Shown in pieces: positions 57,532 through 64,000 of a stretch of 64,000 nucleotides of DNA (position 1 is its first letter; each line of letters starts with the position of its first letter). Source of the stretch: Hoeflea sp. IMCC20628 (lineage in GTDB: Bacteria; Pseudomonadota; Alphaproteobacteria; Rhizobiales; Rhizobiaceae); contig NZ_CP011479.1 in NCBI RefSeq assembly GCF_001011155.1, positions 328,501 to 392,500 on the forward strand. Direction: 5' to 3'. Both the position numbers and the translations under genes were made by a program. A model generated the notes under the pieces. The model saw only the letters and a program-made list of their open reading frames with translations. It was not told the DNA's origin and made no database searches.

Positions 57532-57837
57532 TCAGGCAGGCACGTCGCGATCAAGCGCTTCAAGGGAGCCCATGCGGCCGCCTTCGAGGCTCATCGTGGC
57601 ACAGGTGCCTGCGTCAACGTTTTTCCAGGCGTTGCCCTGGTAATCAACCTTAGACGTGCCTGCACATGTAGTGCCAGGTCCTGCAGCGCAATCATTCTTG
57701 CCAGCCAAAGCGACGCCGTAGCATTTTTCGGTGGCTGCGAGCGCGCCATCGGTTGAGGCGAGGAAGGTTGCGCCCGAGATGGCCATGGCCACTGCGCCTG
57801 CGAGTGCGGATGCACCGATAAGATTTTTCTGCGACAT
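57532..57837 (-). CDS. bufA: Bufferin precursor peptide (DUF2282)
   Basis: A 101-residue exported peptide precursor. Residues 1-35 are a signal peptide ([15 protein letters not shown] ... GALA cleavage). The mature part has the four conserved cysteines of DUF2282: [26 protein letters not shown] and AGTCATM. DUF2282 members are the bufferins, secreted modified peptides that bind and store excess copper or other metals in the periplasm; modification here is inferred from the neighbours. AAGGAGA precedes the start. It heads bufA-bufB-bufC-doxX. Confidence 0.9.
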   Translation of the reverse strand: MSQKNLIGASALAGAVAMAISGATFLASTDGALAATEKCYGVALAGKNDCAAGPGTTCAGTSKVDYQGNAWKNVDAGTCATMSLEGGRMGSLEALDRDVPA

Positions 57838-58176
57838 GCTGTTCTCCTTGAATGTATTATTCAACCCAATTTCCGGAATTTTCGGTCCCGGCAGATGGAG
57901 AATGGCAAATTGCACAATAACATGGAAATCAAGCACACGTTATTCAGCATCACTTGCTCGTGAGTTCAACGTGATTGATTTCGATGTGAAATCATGCGCA
58001 TCGGCAGTGTCTTTTTTATGCTGCGGTGCACTCTGAGAATGCGGCTGGTGTGCCGTCAATTGTCGTCCTGGATGCCCTGGTTCTCTGATGCGAGCTTCAT
58101 CTCGATCCGGATAATGCGCACCTGCAATATTCATAAGTGTCGCGCAAAACTGCAGTGTGATTTTGCGCGACCTGTA
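57838..58176. other. Bufferin promoter region and downstream end of threonine aldolase
   Basis: These 339 bases hold no recognised gene. They must contain the bufferin promoter, but I see no convincing sigma-70 or ECF-type match. The right end has the perfect hairpin at 58139-58171. Confidence 0.4.
58139..58171. repeat. 11-base inverted repeat after threonine aldolase gene
   Basis: GTCGCGCAAAA and TTTTGCGCGAC form a perfect 11-base stem with an 11-base loop, 5 bases after the leftward gene's stop. The T/A bases are inside the stem and no T-run follows, so it is a strong 3' hairpin rather than a classic terminator. Confidence 0.6.
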
Positions 58177-59226
58177 TCAGGCAATCAACTCAATAAATTG
58201 ATCGACCATATCTTCGGTCGTCGCAAAGCTGGTGACCAGTCTGAGCATGGTCTCGTCTGCGCCGACAAGATGGGACGCGGAGCGAGGCGGGGTCCATTCA
58301 TAAAACATCGCGCCTTTCGCCATCAGTTCTCTGGACAAGGACTTTGCCAGGATCGGAAAGGTCTCATTGGCGGTGCTGTCCCATGCCAACCGCGCCTGAC
58401 TGGAACCGGCTATGCCGGTGCGAATGCGGTCGGCCATCGCGTTGGCGTGTCGGGCCAGATCGAGCCAGAGGTCGTTTTCGAAATAGGCATCGAACTGGGC
58501 GGCAATGAAGCGGCTCTTGGAAAACAATTGCGCCGCACGCTTGCGGATGAAAGGCGCCTGAGTGGCCATGGCGGGGTCGAGAAACACCAGTGCTTCGGCG
58601 CACCAGCAGCCATTCTTGGTGCCGCCAAAGGAAACGATGTCGACACCAAGATCAACGGTCATCTGCGATGGCGTCAGATCAAGTGCGACGAGCGCATTGG
58701 CGAAACGGGCGCCATCCATGTGCAGCGGCAGGCCATGGGCCTTGGCGATCATCGAGATCGCACGAATTTCACCGGCTGTGTAAACCGTGCCCGCCTCTGT
58801 GGCCTGGGTCAGGGTAATTGCCATGGGTTGGCCGCCATGAACAAAGTCAGCGGGAAAACGGCCAATTTCGGCTTCAAGAATGGCGGGGTCCATCTTGCCT
58901 GCTGATCCGTCCACCGGGGCAAGTCGTGCTCCGTGGCTGAAGAATTCCGGGGCGCCGCATTCATCGGCAATGACATGGGCTTCGCGGTGGCAGAAGGAGA
59001 CGCCGCCTGGCCTGTTGACGGCAGACAGCGCAAGCGAATTGGCAGCAGTGCCAGTGCCAACGAAGAAGACCGCAACTTCCCGCCCGAAGATATCGTTGAA
59101 GGTTTTTTCGACCTTTCGATCCAGATCGCCCGCGCCATAGGCTGCACTGTAGCCGGTCGAGTGGGCCGAAAGCGATGTGGAAATGGCAGGGTGGGCGCCG
59201 GCCCAGTTGTCCGAAGTGAAAATCAT
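58177..59226 (-). CDS. Threonine aldolase family protein (low specificity)
   Basis: A 349-residue PLP enzyme of the beta-eliminating lyase / threonine aldolase family, which splits threonine or related beta-hydroxy amino acids to glycine and an aldehyde. Motifs: GTGTAANSLALSAV near residue 56, HREAHVIADECGAPEF near 81, LPLHMDGARFANALVAL near 165, and the PLP lysine in VSFGGTKNGCWCAEA near 200. Length is normal. Faces away from gltB. Could also contribute glycine to the folate economy with sarcosine oxidase; that is inference. Confidence 0.87.
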   Translation of the reverse strand: MIFTSDNWAGAHPAISTSLSAHSTGYSAAYGAGDLDRKVEKTFNDIFGREVAVFFVGTGTAANSLALSAVNRPGGVSFCHREAHVIADECGAPEFFSHGARLAPVDGSAGKMDPAILEAEIGRFPADFVHGGQPMAITLTQATEAGTVYTAGEIRAISMIAKAHGLPLHMDGARFANALVALDLTPSQMTVDLGVDIVSFGGTKNGCWCAEALVFLDPAMATQAPFIRKRAAQLFSKSRFIAAQFDAYFENDLWLDLARHANAMADRIRTGIAGSSQARLAWDSTANETFPILAKSLSRELMAKGAMFYEWTPPRSASHLVGADETMLRLVTSFATTEDMVDQFIELIA

Positions 59227-59815
59227 AACAGGTCAAATCTCCGAGGCTTGTGTTGCATAGGCTATTGCATGATTTGCCGGGTTTTTCAAAACGCCTGGCG
59301 GGGTTGGTCGTCGGCTGAAGCGGCGCCAGCGAATTGCTGCCGTTGTCGCCCCTCGCGGGCTCGAGTTTGATGTTTCAACAGCAAAACACCGCCAACCAAC
59401 GCAATCACGTAATTATCTTGCGTGGCATCGATTGGTTTGATCATTTACGGTCGCGACAGTCAGGTTTTTTGGGTTCTGTATCTTGCGCAGTTAGAGACAT
59501 TCTGTCATAGATCACTCGAAATAGGACAGCCTTACTGTCCTATTTGTGTCTGCTTTGGCCAGCTGGCTAAGGCCGATGTGGACGCAAGGGGCTGCAATCG
59601 GCAATCTGTCGTTTTTGCAATCAACCGGTTCAAGGTGACCGTTTCGCTCCTTCATGGTACAAAACGCGCCGCGCGCCCGCGATTGCCGGGTGAAGCACGA
59701 CATGCACACGAGGCCAGACGACAGATGCATCCGGAACGCAAGCGTCGCCGCACCCGGCGGTGGCGGGGTGCGGGCCGGAATCAACCGCTGCGGCGGTCCT
59801 GAAGGAGGAATGAAG
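59227..59815. other. 589-base leader/intergenic region upstream of gltB
   Basis: No protein is recognised; open frames here have unlikely compositions (strongly Arg-rich near 59700-59800). It separates two divergent genes and contains a perfect inverted repeat at 59520-59544. A long gltB leader is possible. Confidence 0.45.
59520..59544. promoter_or_regulatory. Perfect 10-base inverted repeat in gltB upstream region
   Basis: AATAGGACAG-CCTTA-CTGTCCTATT lies 271 bases before the gltB start. It could be an operator or a leader hairpin; it is not followed by a T-run on either strand. Confidence 0.55.
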
Positions 59816-62800
59816 ATGGCAGACCTTTCACCATCTCGGACGGATGTGAGCGCTGGTACGGCAAATGCTGCAACCAAGCCTGCCGCCGTGCAGACCTTTG
59901 GATTGCCGGCCAAGCAGGGCCTCTATGATCCGCGCAACGAACATGATGCCTGCGGCGTCGGTTTTGTCGCGCATATGAAAGGCGTGAAGTCGCACCAGAT
60001 CGTCCGCGACGGGCTGTTCATGCTCGAAAACCTCACCCATCGTGGTGCGGTTGGCGCGGACCCGCTGATGGGTGACGGCGCTGGACTTCTGGTGCAGATA
60101 CCGGACCGGTTTTTCCGCGAAGAGATGGCCGAACAAGGCGTGACGTTGCCCGAGGCAGGCGATTACGCCGTAGGTTTTGTCTTCATGCCGCAGGACGAAG
60201 CACTCTGTGACCACCTCAAGGGCATTATCGCCGAAGGTGTCGCCTCCGAAGGGCAGACGCTACTCGGTTTCCGCGACGTGCCTGTCGACAATTCATCCTT
60301 GTCCAAAGCGCCTGAAATCGCGGCAACCGAACCCCGCCATGTTCAGGTGTTCATCGGCCGTGGTGAAAATGTTGAAGATCAAAACGTCTTCAAGCGCCAG
60401 CTCTTTGTGCTCCGGAAGGTGATTTCGAACCGGGTTTATGACGAGACCGATGGCCGCGACAACGGCTTCTATTTCGTCTCTTTGTCGACACAGACCATCG
60501 TCTACAAGGGGATGTTCCTGGCCTATCAGGTCGGCGCCTATTACAAGGATCTGAGCGATCCACGGTTTGAATCGGCTGTCGCGCTGGTTCACCAGAGATT
60601 TTCGACCAACACGTTCCCATCGTGGAAACTCGCACATCCCTACCGGATGGTGGCGCATAATGGTGAAATCAACACGCTGCGCGGCAACGTCAACTGGATG
60701 GCCGCGCGCCAGGCCTCGGTATCGTCGCCCTTGTTTGGCAGCGATATCTCGAAGCTCTGGCCGATTTCCTATGAAGGCCAGTCCGATACAGCCTGTTTTG
60801 ACAATGCGCTCGAGTTTTTGCTCCGTGGCGGCTATTCCATGGCTCACGCGGTGATGATGCTGATCCCGGAAGCCTGGGCAGGCAACACCTCGATGAGCGC
60901 GGACCGCAAGGCGTTTTACGAGTATCATGCGGCCTTGATGGAGCCATGGGACGGTCCGGCGGCGGTCGCCTTTACCGATGGCGTCCAGATTGGCGCCACG
61001 CTCGATCGCAACGGGCTGCGCCCTGCACGCTATATCGTCACCAATGATGACCGGGTGATCATGGCGTCTGAAGCTGGCGTTTTGCCGGTGGATGAAAGCT
61101 CGATCATCAAGAAGTGGCGGCTGCAGCCTGGCAAGATGCTGCTGATCGACATGCAGGAAGGCCGCATCATCTCCGATGAAGAGGTCAAGTCGGGACTGGC
61201 TGCCAAGCACCCCTATCGTGAATGGCTGGAACGCACCCAGTTGATCCTCGAAGACCTGAAGCCGGTCGAGCCACGGGCTTTGCGCAAGGACGTGTCGCTG
61301 CTCGATCGCCAGCAGGCTTTCGGCTACACGCAGGAAGACACAAGGATCCTGATGTCGCCTATGGCGACCACCGGACAAGAGGCTATCGGTTCGATGGGAA
61401 CCGACACCCCGATCTCGGCGATGTCGCAGAAATCGAAGCTGCTCTACACCTATTTCAAGCAGAATTTCGCGCAGGTAACCAACCCGCCTATTGACCCGAT
61501 TCGGGAAGAACTGGTGATGAGCCTGGTGTCCTTCATCGGGCCGCGACCGAACCTGCTCGATCACAAGGGTGCTGCGAAGAAGAAGCGGCTCGAGGTTCGT
61601 CAGCCGATCCTTACCAATGGCGATCTCGAGAAAATCCGCTCCATCGGCCACACCGAAGACCGTTTTGACACCAAGACGCTGGACTTCACCTATGCGAGAG
61701 AGAAGGGCTCGGATGGCATGGAAGCGGCGCTGATAAGGCTTTGCGACCGGGCCGAAGAGGCTGTGACCGGTGGTTACAACATCATTATCCTCTCTGACCG
61801 TCAGATTGGCTCGGATCGGATTGCGATTCCGGCGCTGCTGGCGACGGCGGCTGTGCATCATCACCTGATTCGCAAGGGTTTGCGCACATCGGTAGGCCTC
61901 GTGGTTGAATCTGGCGAGCCGCGCGAGGTCCACCATTTTTGCTGTCTGGCCGGCTACGGTGCCGAGGCGATCAATCCCTATCTGGCATTCGATACCCTGT
62001 TGGACATGCACAAGCGCGGCGAATTTCCGCCGGAAGTCGACAAGTACGAAATTGTCGCACGCTATACCAAGGCAATTGGCAAGGGCATCCTCAAGGTGAT
62101 GTCGAAGATGGGGATTTCGACCTATCAGTCCTATTGCGGTGCGCAGATCTTCGATGCGATCGGCCTGTCGAGCGATTTCGTCAACACCTACTTCACCGGT
62201 ACGGCGACAACGATTGAAGGCGTAGGATTGGCTGAGGTCGCGACAGAAACCGCGGAACGTCACCGGCTGGCCTTCTCCAATGATCCGGTGCTGGCCACAT
62301 CCCTGGATGTCGGCGGCGAATATGCCTACCGGATGCGCGGTGAGGAACACGCCTGGACACCGGATGCTGTGGCAGCACTACAGCATGCGGTGCGCGGCAA
62401 CGCCCAGGATCGCTATCGCGAGTTCGCCGATATGGTCAACCGCTCAACCTTGCGGATGAATGCCATTCGCGGATTGTTCGAGATCCGCACAGGCGAGATT
62501 ACCGGTCGCACGCCTGTTCCACTCGATGAAGTCGAACCGGCGGCAGCCATCGTGCGACGGTTTTCAACCGGCGCAATGTCATTCGGCTCGATCAGCCGGG
62601 AAGCGCACTCGACGCTTGCTGTTGCCATGAACCGGATCGGCGGCAAGTCGAACACCGGCGAGGGCGGCGAAGAGCCGGATCGTTACCTGCCGCTTTATGG
62701 CGGTGGCGCCAATCCTGAACGCTCGGCGATCAAGCAGGTGGCCTCGGGCCGCTTCGGGGTGACGGCCGAGTATCTGGTCAACGCCGACATGATCCAGATT

Positions 62801-64000
62801 AAGGTTGCTCAAGGCGCCAAGCCCGGTGAGGGTGGACAGTTGCCCGGCCACAAGGTCGATGCGACGATTGCCAAGACCCGGCATTCGACGCCAGGTGTCG
62901 GTCTGATTTCGCCGCCGCCCCACCATGACATTTACTCGATCGAGGATCTGGCGCAGCTGATTTTCGATCTGAAGAACGTCAATCCGGAAGCCGATATTTC
63001 GGTCAAGCTGGTATCGGAAGTGGGCGTTGGAACGGTTGCGGCCGGCGTTGCCAAGGCGCGCGCCGATCACATCACCGTTTCAGGCTACGATGGCGGCACG
63101 GGTGCGTCGCCATTGACCTCGCTCAAACATGCCGGCAGCCCTTGGGAAATCGGCCTTGCCGAAACCCACCAGACGCTGGTTCTCAACGGGCTGCGTTCGC
63201 GGATCGCGCTACAAGTCGATGGCGGACTCAAGACCGGACGCGACGTGATTGTCGGGGCGCTGCTTGGTGCCGACGAATTCGGCTTCTCCACCGCGCCTCT
63301 GATTGCGGCGGGTTGCATCATGATGCGCAAATGTCATCTCAACACTTGTCCGGTCGGCGTTGCGACGCAGGATCCGGTGCTGCGCAAGCGCTTCAAGGGC
63401 ACGCCTGAGCACGTCATCAACTACTTCTTCTTCGTCGCAGAGGAAGTGCGCGAATGGCTTGCCGCCATGGGATACCGCAACTTCGATGAAATCATCGGCC
63501 AGTCTGAGCTTCTGGCCAAGGACGGCATGATCGATCACTGGAAGGCCAACGGCCTCGACTTCAGCCGGATTTTCCACAAGCCCGATGCGCCCAAGGCAAA
63601 GACCTACTGGACCGAACGCCAGAACCATCCGATTGCCGATGTGCTGGACAGGCAGTTGATCGAAAAGGCCATGGCGGCGCTTGAAAGCAAGGAAAAGGTC
63701 GAGTTTGACGTCAAGATCAAGAACGTTGACCGTTCCACCGGGGCAATGCTGTCGGGCGAAATCGCCAAGCGGTTTGGCCACAAGGGACTGCCGGAAGACA
63801 CGATTACGGTCAAGCTCAGCGGCACAGCCGGGCAGTCGTTCGGTGCGTTCCTGGCCCATGGGGTAACCTTCGATCTCGCCGGTGACGCCAACGATTATGT
63901 CGGCAAGGGCCTGTCGGGTGGATGTATCATCGTCCGGCCGCCTGAAAATTCGCCAATCGTGGCGGAAAACTCGATCATCGTCGGCAACACGGTGCTCTAT
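59816..64000 (+). CDS. gltB: Glutamate synthase large subunit (3' end outside window)
   Basis: The first 1395 residues of an enzyme of usually about 1550-1580; the right edge cuts into the C-terminal GXGXG domain. It makes glutamate from glutamine and 2-oxoglutarate using NADPH through gltD. After a 45-residue propeptide, C46 in DACGVGF is the N-terminal nucleophile of the glutamine-amidotransferase domain. The central and FMN domains follow ([14 protein letters not shown] near 920, [17 protein letters not shown] near 1090), and C1167, C1173 and C1178 are the [3Fe-4S] ligands. Start 59816 is preferred to ATG 59810 because AAGGAGG (59802-59808) is 7 bases from it and only 1 from the other. Confidence 0.96.
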   Translation, partial: MADLSPSRTDVSAGTANAATKPAAVQTFGLPAKQGLYDPRNEHDACGVGFVAHMKGVKSHQIVRDGLFMLENLTHRGAVGADPLMGDGAGLLVQIPDRFFREEMAEQGVTLPEAGDYAVGFVFMPQDEALCDHLKGIIAEGVASEGQTLLGFRDVPVDNSSLSKAPEIAATEPRHVQVFIGRGENVEDQNVFKRQLFVLRKVISNRVYDETDGRDNGFYFVSLSTQTIVYKGMFLAYQVGAYYKDLSDPRFESAVALVHQRFSTNTFPSWKLAHPYRMVAHNGEINTLRGNVNWMAARQASVSSPLFGSDISKLWPISYEGQSDTACFDNALEFLLRGGYSMAHAVMMLIPEAWAGNTSMSADRKAFYEYHAALMEPWDGPAAVAFTDGVQIGATLDRNGLRPARYIVTNDDRVIMASEAGVLPVDESSIIKKWRLQPGKMLLIDMQEGRIISDEEVKSGLAAKHPYREWLERTQLILEDLKPVEPRALRKDVSLLDRQQAFGYTQEDTRILMSPMATTGQEAIGSMGTDTPISAMSQKSKLLYTYFKQNFAQVTNPPIDPIREELVMSLVSFIGPRPNLLDHKGAAKKKRLEVRQPILTNGDLEKIRSIGHTEDRFDTKTLDFTYAREKGSDGMEAALIRLCDRAEEAVTGGYNIIILSDRQIGSDRIAIPALLATAAVHHHLIRKGLRTSVGLVVESGEPREVHHFCCLAGYGAEAINPYLAFDTLLDMHKRGEFPPEVDKYEIVARYTKAIGKGILKVMSKMGISTYQSYCGAQIFDAIGLSSDFVNTYFTGTATTIEGVGLAEVATETAERHRLAFSNDPVLATSLDVGGEYAYRMRGEEHAWTPDAVAALQHAVRGNAQDRYREFADMVNRSTLRMNAIRGLFEIRTGEITGRTPVPLDEVEPAAAIVRRFSTGAMSFGSISREAHSTLAVAMNRIGGKSNTGEGGEEPDRYLPLYGGGANPERSAIKQVASGRFGVTAEYLVNADMIQIKVAQGAKPGEGGQLPGHKVDATIAKTRHSTPGVGLISPPPHHDIYSIEDLAQLIFDLKNVNPEADISVKLVSEVGVGTVAAGVAKARADHITVSGYDGGTGASPLTSLKHAGSPWEIGLAETHQTLVLNGLRSRIALQVDGGLKTGRDVIVGALLGADEFGFSTAPLIAAGCIMMRKCHLNTCPVGVATQDPVLRKRFKGTPEHVINYFFFVAEEVREWLAAMGYRNFDEIIGQSELLAKDGMIDHWKANGLDFSRIFHKPDAPKAKTYWTERQNHPIADVLDRQLIEKAMAALESKEKVEFDVKIKNVDRSTGAMLSGEIAKRFGHKGLPEDTITVKLSGTAGQSFGAFLAHGVTFDLAGDANDYVGKGLSGGCIIVRPPENSPIVAENSIIVGNTVLY

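Noticed and set aside
59422-59802. Rightward frame of 126 codons upstream of gltB
   Set aside because: Composition is implausible (Arg-rich end, no domain, poor start context) and it overlaps the inverted repeat; treated as noncoding.
60293-62350. Long leftward open frame of 685 codons inside gltB
   Set aside because: It is the antisense of a clearly coding gltB region with all expected motifs; the product is Arg/His-rich without any domain, typical of antisense frames in GC-rich DNA.

Overview
The window looks like chromosomal DNA of a Hyphomicrobiales (Rhizobiales) alphaproteobacterium, probably a marine-type member such as Hoeflea or a relative; the genus is inference. Support comes from gene orders and RNA elements typical of the group: coxIV-pntAA-pntAB-pntB, glgP-glgB-glgC-glgA-pgm-glgX, tRNA-Val / cpdR / N-formylglutamate amidohydrolase / MmgR sRNA / hisN, a ROSE-type leader on a small heat-shock gene, a CtrA-type TTAA-N7-TTAA site, TRAP transporters, and a fused indolepyruvate ferredoxin oxidoreductase. 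Base composition looks even and GC-rich. I see no insertion sequence, prophage or CRISPR array.

Layout. 1-6.3 kb: a periplasmic FAD/Fe-S sugar-type dehydrogenase (large subunit cut by the left edge, Tat-exported small subunit), a small Glyoxalase_8 protein, a WD40 protein paired with a His-rich CobW-type metallochaperone GTPase, an NAD/FAD oxidoreductase, and a creatininase-family hydrolase divergent from a MarR regulator. 7-15 kb: a catabolic/transport block with a LacI regulator and D-2-hydroxyacid dehydrogenase, a PuuD-like amidotransferase-fold hydrolase, a TRAP transporter (substrate-binding protein to the right, small and large permeases to the left) and a short-chain dehydrogenase. 15-22.3 kb: the 1160-residue indolepyruvate oxidoreductase, then a membrane GGDEF-EAL protein beside a FeeM-like N-acyl amino acid synthase gene that carries a full CtrA site. 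22.4-27.7 kb: cytochrome oxidase subunit IV, the three-gene proton-translocating transhydrogenase, a secreted DUF992 protein, a TPR lipoprotein and rpsU. 28-33.5 kb: the heterotetrameric sarcosine oxidase operon soxB-(cupin)-soxD-soxA-soxG, which feeds one-carbon units to folate. 33.5-45.2 kb: a MaoC-type hydratase and the glycogen operon on the minus strand with overlapping or tightly packed genes. 45.7-50.4 kb: a leftward operon with a COG2984-type ABC importer, an AhpD-like peroxidase-related protein and an OsmC protein, divergent from a MarR regulator. 50.5-55.2 kb: tRNA-Val, cpdR, N-formylglutamate amidohydrolase, the MmgR sRNA with a near-consensus promoter, hisN, a lysophospholipase-like hydrolase, and hsp20 with an RpoH-like promoter and ROSE-like thermometer. 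55.2-57.8 kb: a complete bufferin-type operon (DUF2282 precursor, DUF692 enzyme, DUF2063 partner, DoxX membrane protein), a modified-peptide metal-handling system. 58.2-64 kb: a threonine aldolase and most of gltB, which is cut by the right edge.

The most interesting pieces are the bufferin operon, the MmgR sRNA, the ROSE-like leader, the CtrA-linked FeeM-like/GGDEF-EAL pair, a symmetric GTCGC/GCGAC repeat cluster upstream of the sarcosine oxidase operon, and orphan terminators that suggest unannotated short transcripts. Functional statements rest on recognised family motifs read from the translations; no database search was run.
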